Below are positions 1 through 7,172 of a stretch of DNA of 8,401 bases, piece after piece (positions within the stretch are counted from its first letter, which is position 1; the number at the start of each line of letters is the position of its first letter). The DNA is from Lysinibacillus sp. (GTDB lineage Bacteria; Bacillota; Bacilli; Bacillales_A; Planococcaceae): the NCBI GenBank assembly GCA_012735355.1, contig JAAYHP010000155.1:1-8401 (forward strand). The letters are read 5' to 3'. The position numbers were made by a program, and so were the translations under genes. The notes under the pieces were generated by a model. The model worked only from the letters and a program-made list of their open reading frames with translations, did not search any database and had not been told where the DNA came from.

Positions 1-632
1 CATCCCATGAGCTAAGAACACCCATTCAAGCCATCGAAGGTCATTTATCATTAATTATGCGATGGGGGAAAGATGACCCAAAAGTGTTGGACGAATCATT
101 AAATACTGCCCTCGATGAAGTAAAACGCATGAAAAAAATGATTGAGGAGCTTCTCGATTTAGCTCGGAAAGTGGAGAAGGAAGAAGCCTATTCTGATGTT
201 GAAAAAGTATTAAAATCTGTCACAGAAGAACTTGAAGTTGTCTACCCAAATGTTACAATTAATATAGAGACGATGGGTGATAAAAGAATGGTTCCAATTA
301 CGGAACATGCTTTAGCACAAATCGCTCGTAATATTATTGAAAATGGGATTTGTTATAACGATAAAGATCCAATCATTAATATTTATGTGAAATATTTTAC
401 AAAAGATATCATTATGACCATTCAAGATAATGGCATAGGTATTAAGAAAGAACATTTACCATTTATTTTTGACAGATTCTACCGAATAGATCCTTCAAGA
501 AGTTATCATGGAGGTGGTACGGGCCTAGGCTTAAGCATTACAAAAATGCTAGCCGAAAAGTATGGAATTGGGATGGATGTAGCAAGTTTCGTCGGAGAAG
601 GAACAACCTTTACGTTACGTTTTTCTACTTAA
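1..632 (+). CDS. ArlS-like sensor histidine kinase, C-terminal part (5' end outside window)
   Basis: This is the catalytic end of a membrane two-component sensor kinase, which autophosphorylates on histidine and passes the phosphate to a response regulator. The frame is open from base 3, well upstream of the first ATG at 57, so the gene starts outside the window. The visible part begins with the H-box SHELRTPIQAIEGH, with the phospho-acceptor His at 6-8. It continues through the dimerisation helix (RMKKMIEELLDLARK), an N-box-like NIIENG (about 330-347), the G1 box DNGIGI (426-443), an F-box (PFIFDRFYRID) and the G2 box GGGTGLGLSI. It ends with TAA. The N-box is somewhat unusual: NIIENGICYND rather than the common NLLDNAIKYS-like form, but the key Asn is kept. 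The H-box region and the position next to odhA resemble ArlS of Staphylococcus, where arlRS also lies beside odhAB. The orthology is inferred, so no symbol is given. Sensor domain, membrane segments and partner regulator are not visible. Confidence 0.9.
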   Translation, partial: SHELRTPIQAIEGHLSLIMRWGKDDPKVLDESLNTALDEVKRMKKMIEELLDLARKVEKEEAYSDVEKVLKSVTEELEVVYPNVTINIETMGDKRMVPITEHALAQIARNIIENGICYNDKDPIINIYVKYFTKDIIMTIQDNGIGIKKEHLPFIFDRFYRIDPSRSYHGGGTGLGLSITKMLAEKYGIGMDVASFVGEGTTFTLRFST

Positions 633-827
633 TAGTACAAGTATTTATTAGATTCAAAAAATTTCAATGAAATTTGTGAAAAATAGTTGTATTTTTTGTG
701 AAGAGTAGTAAGATTGAAATGGAAAAAAGGTTCTTCTAAATCTTTAAAATATTGATAGAAGAATATTTCTAGATTTTTCATTGATTACAATGGATTTGCT
801 ATTTAGCAAAATTTGGAGGTTTTTCTC
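633..827 (+). promoter_or_regulatory. odhA upstream leader region
   Basis: This 195-base AT-rich gap holds no gene. It probably contains the odhA promoter, but no strong consensus is visible. The best candidates are TTGTAT (687-692) with TAAGAT (709-714, 16-base spacer), or a TACAAT -10 at 786-791 without a good -35. A 17-base palindrome (AAATTTCA-A-TGAAATTT, 659-675) and two direct copies of TTTGTGAA (673-680 and 695-702) look like protein-binding sites. A hairpin TTTGCT/AGCAAA (795-810) sits just before the ribosome binding site. I see no convincing intrinsic terminator after the kinase gene, so read-through from it is possible. No CcpA cre-like site was recognised. Confidence 0.4.
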
Positions 828-3635
828 ATGTCGAACAATGTTATTACAACTGGTTCACTTTGGTCAGCATTTTCTGGTCCAAACTTAGGCTATGTAATGG
901 AACAATATGAATTGTTCTTGCAAAATCCAGAAGAAGTAGAGCCAGAACTCGTTGCATTATTCCAACAATACGGTGCACCGATAGTAGAAGAATCATTTAC
1001 TGAAATTCAAACAGCAGTTACTCCACAGAGCGATTTGAAAAAAGTATTTGCAGCTGTACAATTAGCAGATGCAATACGAGCTTACGGTCACTATGCGGCT
1101 GATCTTTATCCACTAAAAGATCGTCCATTAGACTCATCAAAAATTGAACCTGCTACTTATGGAATCACTGATGCAGATTTAGCTGCATTACCGGCTTCAT
1201 TATTCTTTAATAATGTTCCTGCAAACGTTTCCAACGGTAAACAGGCAATTGATTACTTACGTTCACTTTACACTGAAAAAATTGGCTTTGAATATTCTCA
1301 TGTAGAAAATCAAGCCGAAAGAGAATGGATTCAATCGAAAATTGAATCAGGTTTCTTTAAAGCTAACTTAACAGCTGAAGAGAAAAAAGCGATTTTAGAG
1401 AGACTTACTCGCATTGAAGATTTTGAAAAATTTATCCATAAAACATTTGTTGGTCAAAAACGTTTCTCTATTGAAGGTTTAGATACTTTAGTTATTTTAA
1501 TAGATGAAATTGTGAAATCGGCAGAAAACGATCGAATGAAGCTTTTACAAATCGGCATGGCACATCGAGGCCGTTTAAACGTGTTAACACATGTAGTAAA
1601 CAAACCTTACGATATGATGTTTGCTGATTTTGCTCACGTACCAAACGATTATTTCTTACCGGAAGATGGTTCTATTGAAATTGCAAAAGGTTGGACTGGT
1701 GATGTGAAGTATCACATGGGTGCTACATATCATAAACCATCAGGACTTGCGGTAAAACTAGCTTACAACCCTTCACACTTAGAAGTAGTGAGCCCTGTTA
1801 TTACAGGTTCAACAAGAGCAGCACAAGAGGATACGTCAATTGCTGGAGCACCAGTACAAGATACGAAGAAAGCTTTAGCAGTACTTGTCCATGGTGACGC
1901 GGCCTTCGCAGGTGAAGGAATCGTTCAAGAAACATTTAACTATGCGCAAACAAAAGGTTTCACAACAGGTGGCTCAATCCACATCATTTCTAATAATATG
2001 ATTGGATTCACAACAGAGTTTTATGATTCTCGCTCAACACATTACTCATCGGATGTAGCAAAAGGATACGGCATTCCGGTTGTTCATGTAAACGCTGATG
2101 ATCCAGAAGCTGTAATCCAAGTAGCTAAATTTGCATATGAGTATCGTCAACTATTTGGAAAAGATATAGTTATAGACTTAATTGGCTATCGTAGATATGG
2201 TCATAACGAAACAGATGATCCAACTGTAACGAACCCAACAACATATTTAATTGTAGCGAAACATCCAACAGTGCGTGCGTTATATGGGGAACGCCTCGTA
2301 AACGAAGGAATTGTTACACAAGAATATGTTGATCAACTAGATAAAGAAATTTATGCAGAAATGCAAGCAAGATATGACCACGTAAAAGAAGTTGGTGCTG
2401 AAAAAGGACCGACTGAAGTAGAAATTCCAGAAGCGGTAAAACATCCTTATCCAGAAGTAGAAACGAAAGTATCCGCAGAAGAAATTAGACAAATTAATAA
2501 CGAATTGTTAGCATGGCCAGAAAGTTTCCAACCGCAAAATAAATTAGCAAGAATTTTAGAACGTCGTGTGGAAGCTTTAGAAACAGGAAAAATTGACTGG
2601 GTTCATGCGGAAACGTTAGCATTTGCTACTATTTTACGCGATGGAAACCCTGTTCGTATCACAGGTCAAGATGCACAGCGTGGTACTTTCTCACAACGCC
2701 ATTTAGTACTTCACGATAAAAATGATGGTTCTGAATGGACACCATTACACAATATTTCAGATTCAAAAGCATCATTTGCTGTATTTAACTCTCCGCTTAC
2801 GGAAGCGGCAATTGTTGGTTACGAATACGGTTACAACTTGGAAAATGAAAAGGCTTTAACAATTTGGGAAGGTCAATTCGGGGACTTCGCAAATATGGCT
2901 CAAGTAATGTTTGACAACTTCATTTCAGCAGCCCGTGCAAAATGGGGTGTTAAATCTGGATTAGTTCTTTTATTACCAAATGGTATGGAAGGTCAAGGTC
3001 CAGAACACTCAGCAGCTCGCATTGAACGATACTTGCAATTATGCGCTGAAAACAACTGGATTGTTGCCAACTGTTCTAATGCAGGTAACTACTTCCACTT
3101 ATTACGTCGTCAAGCAAAGATGCTTGGAACAGAAGGTGTTCGTCCATTAGTTGTAGCTACACCTAAATCTTTACTTCGTCATCCGTTGGCGACTGCAACA
3201 CTTGAACAATTATCTGAAGGTAAATTTGAAGAAGTCATCGAACAACCAGGATTAGGTCAAAATCCGAAGAAAGTTGAACGCATTATTTTAGCTTCAGGTA
3301 AAGTAACAATTGATTTAGCAGAAGCAATTAAAGATGGCGAAGGTTTCGATAAACTTCATATCATTCGAGTTGAACAATTATATCCATTCCCAATGGAAAA
3401 AATAAAAGAAATCATCAGCAGATTCCCAAATGCAAAAGAAATCGTATGGGTTCAAGAAGAACCGAAAAACCAAGGCCCATGGAAATATGCATTAGAATAT
3501 TTACTTGAATTAGCTGAAGGTAAAAAAGTCCGCTATGTAGGTCGTCCTGAAATGTCTTCTACTTCAGAAGGTGATCCGGACTCTCATAAAGTTGCTCAAG
3601 CGAAAGTGATTCAAGACGCTTTAGCAGACTTATAA
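828..3635 (+). CDS. odhA: 2-oxoglutarate dehydrogenase E1 component
   Basis: This is the thiamine-diphosphate E1 subunit of the 2-oxoglutarate dehydrogenase complex. It decarboxylates 2-oxoglutarate in the TCA cycle and transfers the succinyl group to the lipoyl arm of OdhB; it acts in the cytoplasm. The start chosen is ATG 828, seven bases after GGAGGT (815-820). An in-frame TTG at 813 would add five residues but overlaps that site. The protein is 935 residues, normal for the family. The N-terminal segment (TGSLWSAFSGPNLGYVMEQY) matches the E1o N-terminal region. IGMAHRGRLNVL lies near residues 242-253, and the ThDP-binding segment HGDAAFAGEGIVQET with the later NN is near 355-395. GQDAQRGTFSQRH (about 612) and MEGQGPEHSAARIERYLQL (about 718) mark the transketolase-like C-terminal part. 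odhB follows 57 bases later with no terminator, so the two form an operon. Confidence 0.97.
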   Translation: MSNNVITTGSLWSAFSGPNLGYVMEQYELFLQNPEEVEPELVALFQQYGAPIVEESFTEIQTAVTPQSDLKKVFAAVQLADAIRAYGHYAADLYPLKDRPLDSSKIEPATYGITDADLAALPASLFFNNVPANVSNGKQAIDYLRSLYTEKIGFEYSHVENQAEREWIQSKIESGFFKANLTAEEKKAILERLTRIEDFEKFIHKTFVGQKRFSIEGLDTLVILIDEIVKSAENDRMKLLQIGMAHRGRLNVLTHVVNKPYDMMFADFAHVPNDYFLPEDGSIEIAKGWTGDVKYHMGATYHKPSGLAVKLAYNPSHLEVVSPVITGSTRAAQEDTSIAGAPVQDTKKALAVLVHGDAAFAGEGIVQETFNYAQTKGFTTGGSIHIISNNMIGFTTEFYDSRSTHYSSDVAKGYGIPVVHVNADDPEAVIQVAKFAYEYRQLFGKDIVIDLIGYRRYGHNETDDPTVTNPTTYLIVAKHPTVRALYGERLVNEGIVTQEYVDQLDKEIYAEMQARYDHVKEVGAEKGPTEVEIPEAVKHPYPEVETKVSAEEIRQINNELLAWPESFQPQNKLARILERRVEALETGKIDWVHAETLAFATILRDGNPVRITGQDAQRGTFSQRHLVLHDKNDGSEWTPLHNISDSKASFAVFNSPLTEAAIVGYEYGYNLENEKALTIWEGQFGDFANMAQVMFDNFISAARAKWGVKSGLVLLLPNGMEGQGPEHSAARIERYLQLCAENNWIVANCSNAGNYFHLLRRQAKMLGTEGVRPLVVATPKSLLRHPLATATLEQLSEGKFEEVIEQPGLGQNPKKVERIILASGKVTIDLAEAIKDGEGFDKLHIIRVEQLYPFPMEKIKEIISRFPNAKEIVWVQEEPKNQGPWKYALEYLLELAEGKKVRYVGRPEMSSTSEGDPDSHKVAQAKVIQDALADL

Positions 3636-3676
3636 TTTAAAAATGATCAATGTTGAATGAAAAGTGTTGAGAATTT

Positions 3677-3695
3677 AAAGGAGGATATAAAAGTG
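3677..3695 (+). promoter_or_regulatory. odhB ribosome binding site and GTG start
   Basis: AAAGGAGGAT (3677-3686) is followed after six bases by GTG (3693-3695), then codons reading [11 protein letters not shown], the usual N-terminus of a lipoyl domain. The longer open frame from ATG 3657 would put a Shine-Dalgarno sequence inside the coding region and add 12 residues ([12 protein letters not shown]) not typical of E2 proteins. GTG 3693 is therefore preferred. Confidence 0.85.
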
Positions 3696-4946
3696 GCTGA
3701 AATCAAAGTCCCTGAATTAGCAGAATCAATTACAGAAGGTACTATCGCACAATGGGTGAAAAAAGTAGGAGATCGCGTTGAAAAAGGCGAATTTATCGTA
3801 GAATTAGAAACAGATAAAGTGAATGCTGAAATTATTTCCGAAGAGGCAGGAGTACTTACACAAATTTTAGCGCAAGAAGGCGACACAGTATTAGTTGGTC
3901 AAACAATTGCTGTTGTAGAAGCAGGGGTAGGGGCAACACCAGCGCCAGCTGAAGAGCCAAAAGCAGAGGCTGCTCCAGCTGCTCCAGCAGAAACAGCAGC
4001 ACCAGCTCAACCGGCACCAGTTGTTGAAGAGACTTCAAATGAACGTATTGTAGCATCACCAGCAGCTCGTAAACTTGCTCGTGAAAAAGGAATTGATTTA
4101 GCTGCTATTTCACCAGTAGATCCACAAGGTCGCATTCGTGTTCAAGACGTTGCTGCTCACGGATCTGCACCAGCTGTTCATGCAGCGCCAGTAGCTCCAA
4201 CAGCTCCTGTAGGCGGTCCGTTAGTGTTTACACCAGCTGCAGAGTCAGATCGTGTAACAGTAGAAAAAATGAGTCGTCGTCGTCAAACAATTGCGAAACG
4301 TTTGCTTGAAGTAACTCAAAACACTGCAATGTTAACAACATTCAACGAAATTGATATGACGAATGTGATGGCATTACGCAAACGTAAACAAGAAGAATTC
4401 GTGAAAGAAAATGATATTAAACTAGGATTTATGTCATTCTTCACGAAAGCAGCGGTAGCAGCATTGAAAAAATATCCATACGTGAATGCACAAATCGTAG
4501 GAGACGAAATTCACAAAAACAACTTCTATGATATCGGTATCGCTGTATCAACGGAAGAAGGATTAGTTGTACCTGTTGTTCGCGACGCAGACCGCAAAAA
4601 CTTTGCAGAAATCGAAAAAGATATTGCGGAATTAGCTCAAAAAGCTCGTGAGAAAAAATTATCTTTAAGTGATATGGCTGGTGGATCCTTCACAATCACA
4701 AATGGCGGAGTATTCGGTTCATTAATGTCTACTCCAATTATGAACGGAACACAAGCTGCTATTTTAGGTATGCACTCGATCGTACAACGTCCAGTGGCTG
4801 TAAACGGCCAAGTTGAAATTCGTCCAATGATGTACGTGGCATTATCATACGACCACCGTATTATTGACGGTAAAGATTCAGTTGGATTCTTAAAAACTAT
4901 TAAAGATTTAATAGAAAATCCTGAAGATTTACTATTAAACTCTTAA
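3693..4946 (+). CDS. odhB: 2-oxoglutarate dehydrogenase E2, dihydrolipoyllysine succinyltransferase
   Basis: This is the core-forming E2 of the 2-oxoglutarate dehydrogenase complex. It carries the succinyl group on a lipoyl-lysine and passes it to coenzyme A. From the GTG start the protein is 417 residues, the usual size. Domains in order: one lipoyl domain (about 2-77) with the lipoylated Lys at 42 in [11 protein letters not shown]; an Ala/Pro/Glu-rich flexible linker (about 80-117); a peripheral-subunit-binding domain (about 119-155, [16 protein letters not shown] to GRIRVQDV) that docks E1/E3; a second Ala/Pro linker; and the catalytic acyltransferase domain. That last domain includes the [11 protein letters not shown] entry helix and the active-site motif DHRIIDG (His about 388, Asp about 392). 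The [13 protein letters not shown] ending and pairing with odhA favour succinyl- over acetyltransferase. No E3 (dihydrolipoamide dehydrogenase) gene follows, so E3 is presumably supplied from another locus. A strong terminator ends the operon. Confidence 0.97.
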   Translation: MAEIKVPELAESITEGTIAQWVKKVGDRVEKGEFIVELETDKVNAEIISEEAGVLTQILAQEGDTVLVGQTIAVVEAGVGATPAPAEEPKAEAAPAAPAETAAPAQPAPVVEETSNERIVASPAARKLAREKGIDLAAISPVDPQGRIRVQDVAAHGSAPAVHAAPVAPTAPVGGPLVFTPAAESDRVTVEKMSRRRQTIAKRLLEVTQNTAMLTTFNEIDMTNVMALRKRKQEEFVKENDIKLGFMSFFTKAAVAALKKYPYVNAQIVGDEIHKNNFYDIGIAVSTEEGLVVPVVRDADRKNFAEIEKDIAELAQKAREKKLSLSDMAGGSFTITNGGVFGSLMSTPIMNGTQAAILGMHSIVQRPVAVNGQVEIRPMMYVALSYDHRIIDGKDSVGFLKTIKDLIENPEDLLLNS

Positions 4947-4963
4947 TTTGAATTACACTAAAC

Positions 4964-5012
4964 ACTACAATACTACTCGGCAAAAAGTGTCGGCGAGTAT
5001 TGTAGTTTTTTT
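4964..5012 (+). terminator. Intrinsic terminator after odhB
   Basis: ACTACAATACT (4964-4974) pairs with AGTATTGTAGT (4996-5006). In an equivalent register ACTACAAT plus ACTCG pairs with CGAGT plus ATTGTAGT, leaving a three-base bulge. A run of seven T follows (5006-5012). It lies 17 bases after the odhB stop and separates the odhAB operon from the riboswitch promoter. Confidence 0.9.
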
Positions 5013-5031
5013 CGACAATTATCAAATATTA

Positions 5032-5061
5032 TTGACAAATAGGAATAATATCATGTATGAT
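5032..5061 (+). promoter_or_regulatory. Sigma-A type promoter of the lysine riboswitch/ABC transporter operon
   Basis: A perfect -35 TTGACA (5032-5037) is followed after 18 bases by TATGAT (5056-5061), one mismatch from TATAAT. Transcription would begin near 5068, about 16 bases before the first riboswitch stem, which fits an RNA leader of about 270 bases up to the terminator. Confidence 0.85.
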
Positions 5062-5083
5062 GCTTATAACAATTTAATATTGA

Positions 5084-5283
5084 CTAGCCTCACTAAGTGG
5101 GGTAGAGGTTGCGATATTTAATAGTTTTTCATGGAGCTCGAGCAAGCTAAGAAGTGAGAAAGAAGGAAATATCGCCGAAGTGTAGTTGTTTGCTCTAACA
5201 ACTATGCTGGGGTTACAGTGAATAACTGTAACACTGTCTTACATGTTTCAAATGTAAGGTGCGCTATTCCAATGTGGAACTAG
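5084..5283 (+). promoter_or_regulatory. Lysine riboswitch (L-box) aptamer
   Basis: This is a cis-acting RNA that binds lysine and controls transcription of the downstream ABC importer. The conserved L-box core is visible: GGTAGAGGTTGCG (5101-5113), GAAAGAAGG, CGCCGAAG (5173-5180), GCTGGGG, CACTGTCTTAC and GTGCGCTATTCC. Five stems around the junction can be drawn. P1 pairs TGGGGTAG (5098-5105) with CTATTCCA (5264-5271), extended by TCAC/GTGG and CTAG/CTAG. P2 pairs GCGATATTT (5111-5119) with AAATATCGC (5167-5175). P3 pairs TAGTTGTT (5183-5190) with AACAACTA (5197-5204). P4 pairs GTTACAGT (5212-5219) with ACTGTAAC (5225-5232). P5 pairs CTTACAT (5238-5244) with ATGTAAG (5252-5258). The P2 loop GAGCA (5140-5144) complements the P3 loop TGCTC (5191-5195), the family's known loop-loop contact. 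The match to the Bacillus subtilis lysC leader, from memory, is clear. Confidence 0.95.
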
Positions 5284-5310
5284 AAGTATTAGGCTTATTA
5301 CAATACTCAT

Positions 5311-5341
5311 GCGACCTTAAAAACTTTTAAGGTCGCTTTTT
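5311..5341 (+). terminator. Riboswitch-controlled intrinsic terminator
   Basis: GCGACCTTAAAA (5311-5322) is the exact reverse complement of TTTTAAGGTCGC (5325-5336), followed by TTTTT. It lies 27 bases after the riboswitch P1 stem and 45 bases before the binding-protein ATG, as expected for a lysine-responsive OFF switch. The 5' arm GCGACCTT can instead pair with AAGGTGCGC (5256-5264) in the aptamer, giving an antiterminator when lysine is absent. Confidence 0.92.
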
Positions 5342-5385
5342 GTTTGCCAAACAAAAGCTACTAAATTTTATTAGGGGGATATTTT

Positions 5386-6252
5386 ATGAAAAAGAAATTA
5401 TTGTTACTATTTACGACCATGATGACTGTACTTGTTCTAGCAGCTTGTGGTTCAGGAAACGATTCTTCTAGTCAGTCTGAAGGGTCAAGTGGAGAAGGTA
5501 CAGAACAATCTGATTCTAAAGCTGTTTTGAAAGTAGGTATGGAAGCAGCATACGCACCATTTAACTGGACACAAAATGATGATTCCAACGGTGCAGTTCC
5601 AATCTCTGGTACTAAAGAATATGCTGCAGGTTATGACGTTGAAATTGCAAAACGTATTGCTGAAGGCTTAGGTATGGAACTTGAAATCGTAAAAACAAAA
5701 TGGGAAGGTTTAATCCCATCTTTACAATCTGGTGCTATTGATGTTGTTATTGCTGGTATGTCTCCAACTCCAGAACGTATGCAAGAAATTGATTTTACAG
5801 ATAACTATTATACAAGAGATTTTGTTATTGTTGTAAAAGAAGATGGTCCATATGCAAATGCAAAATCGATTCATGATTTTGAAGGTGCGAAAGTAACTGG
5901 ACAACAAGGAACAACTCACTATAAAGTGATCGATCAAATGAAAGGCGCAATCAAGGAAGTGGCTGCAACTGATTTTGGTCAAATGCGTATCCAATTAACT
6001 TCTGGTGCTATCGATGCTTATATTTCTGAACGTCCAGAAGGTATGTCTGCTGAAGCTGCAATCGAAGGAGTAACTTATATTGTTCCTGAAGATGGATTTG
6101 AAGCAGACGAGTCTGATACTGCCATCGCTGCTGGTTTGAAAAAAGGCTCTGACTTAAAAGAAAAAATTAATGCAATTTTAGCTGAAATTTCAGAAGAAGA
6201 ACGTCAACAAATAATGGAAGAGGCAATTAAAAACCAACCATCACAACAATAA
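5386..6252 (+). CDS. Amino acid ABC transporter substrate-binding lipoprotein, probable lysine specificity
   Basis: This is a family-3 (HisJ/GlnH-like) extracellular solute-binding protein of 288 residues, anchored to the outer face of the membrane as a lipoprotein. The signal peptide (MKKK, then a hydrophobic stretch) ends in a lipobox LAAC at 18-21, with Cys21 the lipidation site, followed by a Gly/Ser/Glu-rich tether. Family features include MEAAYAPFNW, GYDVEIAKRIAEG (Asp84), KWEGLIPSLQSGAIDVVIAGMS and TPERMQEIDFT. Arg131 matches the position that usually holds the ligand alpha-carboxylate. The start is ATG 5386 after AGGGGGAT. The gene is the first behind a lysine riboswitch, so lysine is the predicted ligand; the protein alone would only support a polar amino acid. 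A terminator-like hairpin follows directly, suggesting the binding protein is made in excess over the membrane parts. Confidence 0.93.
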   Translation: MKKKLLLLFTTMMTVLVLAACGSGNDSSSQSEGSSGEGTEQSDSKAVLKVGMEAAYAPFNWTQNDDSNGAVPISGTKEYAAGYDVEIAKRIAEGLGMELEIVKTKWEGLIPSLQSGAIDVVIAGMSPTPERMQEIDFTDNYYTRDFVIVVKEDGPYANAKSIHDFEGAKVTGQQGTTHYKVIDQMKGAIKEVAATDFGQMRIQLTSGAIDAYISERPEGMSAEAAIEGVTYIVPEDGFEADESDTAIAAGLKKGSDLKEKINAILAEISEEERQQIMEEAIKNQPSQQ

Positions 6253-6259
6253 GGTGATG

Positions 6260-6293
6260 AAAGGTTGTCTTACTATTTTAAGACTACCTTTTT
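6260..6293 (+). terminator. Terminator or attenuator between binding-protein and permease genes
   Basis: AAAGGTTGTCTTA (6260-6272) pairs with TAAGACTACCTTT (6279-6291) with one mismatch and a six-base loop, followed by TTTTTCATTTT. It starts eight bases after the binding-protein stop. It probably stops most transcripts, limiting riboswitch-driven expression of the downstream genes. Confidence 0.75.
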
Positions 6294-6311
6294 CATTTTA
6301 TGATGTGAAAG

Positions 6312-6363
6312 TATTAATTTGAAAATGAACTCCTTCATTCTATTTTTCATTTTCATATTAATA
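6312..6363. repeat. Long AT-rich inverted repeat in the binding protein-permease gap
   Basis: Arms of 18 bases (6312-6329 and 6346-6363) are complementary except at one position, around a 16-base loop; the core is TGAAAATGAA/TTCATTTTCA. No U-tract follows, so it is not a typical terminator. It could be an mRNA-stabilising or processing hairpin for the binding-protein transcript, or an operator, since its right arm covers the -35 position of the downstream promoter. Confidence 0.7.
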
Positions 6364-6386
6364 TCCAATTAATAGCGTGATATAAT
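6358..6386 (+). promoter_or_regulatory. Probable internal promoter for permease and ATPase genes
   Basis: An extended -10, TGA-TATAAT (TG at 6378-6379, perfect TATAAT at 6381-6386), follows a weak -35 TTAATA (6358-6363) with a 17-base spacer. The expected start is near 6393, about 29 bases before the permease ATG. Extended -10 promoters tolerate poor -35 boxes. This would express the permease and ATPase independently of the lysine riboswitch. Confidence 0.6.
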
Positions 6387-6421
6387 TTAAACAAAAATGA
6401 AGTCATTTAAGGAGTTTTTTT

Positions 6422-7168
6422 ATGTCGTTTTTTGAATCCGTTTGGAACATATTTATCAATAACTGGGAAGTCTATTTGCGTGGAGCATGGACCGCACTTG
6501 TTCTCGCCGTACTAGGAACGATTTTTGGGGCGATTATCGGATTTTTCATTGGAATCATGCATACAATCCCACTCCAAAAACGAACTTTTAAAACAGTTAT
6601 TCTGAAAATTGTAAACTTTATACTTACTTGTTATGTAGAAATTTTCCGTGGAACACCGATGATGGTACAAGCTATGGTTGTATTTTACGGTTTGTATTAT
6701 ATTGATATTCAACTAGATCGCTTTATTGCAGGTTTACTCGTTATTAGTTTAAATACGGGGGCTTATATGGCTGAATATGTCCGAGGTGGAATCGTATCCA
6801 TCGATAAGGGTCAATATGAAGCAAGTCAAGCAATCGGTATGAATCATTTTCAAACGATGCTCTATATTATCATACCTCAAGTAGCACGCAATATTTTACC
6901 AGCTACAGGAAACCAATTAGTAATGAACATTAAAGACTCGTCGGTATTAAGTGTTATTAGCGTTGTTGAGTTATTCTTTGCAACAAACTCCATTGCCGGC
7001 AGTACGTTTAAATATGTAGAAGCATTCTTAATCGCATGTGTGCTTTACTTCACGATGACATTTACAGTGACAAGAATACTACTGTTATTCGAAAAGAAAA
7101 TGGACGGCCCCGACTCATATAAAGTAGAACTTGTGACTGGGAATAAGCCGGTAAAGGAGGGGGAGTAG
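6422..7168 (+). CDS. Polar amino acid ABC transporter permease (HisM/GlnP type)
   Basis: This is the membrane-spanning channel subunit of the importer, 248 residues. Hydrophobic segments are visible near residues 22-47, 60-75, 80-100, 105-120, 180-200 and 205-220. The cytoplasmic EAA loop that contacts the ATPase is clear: QYEASQAIG with EAS at 133-135 and Gly139, followed by HFQTMLYIIIPQ. EIFRGTPMMVQ and the NxGAYMAEYVRGGI stretch are typical of the HisM/GlnP family. ATG 6422 lies seven bases after AAGGAG (6409-6414). A single permease gene implies a homodimer in the membrane. The ATPase gene starts four bases after this stop and its ribosome binding site lies inside this gene, so the two are probably translationally coupled. 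Lysine is the predicted substrate from the riboswitch upstream of the cluster. Confidence 0.93.
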   Translation: MSFFESVWNIFINNWEVYLRGAWTALVLAVLGTIFGAIIGFFIGIMHTIPLQKRTFKTVILKIVNFILTCYVEIFRGTPMMVQAMVVFYGLYYIDIQLDRFIAGLLVISLNTGAYMAEYVRGGIVSIDKGQYEASQAIGMNHFQTMLYIIIPQVARNILPATGNQLVMNIKDSSVLSVISVVELFFATNSIAGSTFKYVEAFLIACVLYFTMTFTVTRILLLFEKKMDGPDSYKVELVTGNKPVKEGE

Positions 7169-7172
7169 TGCC

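Noticed and set aside
57..632. ATG 57 as the start of a small 191-residue kinase
   Set aside because: The frame is open to the window edge and encodes the H-box upstream of this Met, so the Met is internal.
3647..3886. Minus-strand open frame of 79 codons over the start of odhB
   Set aside because: It lies opposite the lipoyl-domain coding sequence, has no family resemblance, and is explained by the complement of odhB.
3856..4059. Minus-strand open frame of 67 codons, Leu/Gln-rich
   Set aside because: Its Leu/Gln-rich, low-complexity content is the complement of the Ala/Pro/Glu linker repeats of odhB, with no sign of a real gene.
5084..5340. T-box leader as an alternative explanation of the structured region
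   Set aside because: There is no clear T-box sequence pairing with a tRNA acceptor end, whereas the full lysine riboswitch core and five stems are present.
5722..5994. Minus-strand open frame of 90 codons inside the binding-protein gene
   Set aside because: It is antisense to conserved solute-binding-protein sequence, and its composition (Cys/His/Ile-rich) is not protein-like.
6512..6712. Minus-strand open frame of 66 codons inside the permease gene
   Set aside because: It is a shadow of the permease reading frame with no recognisable domain.
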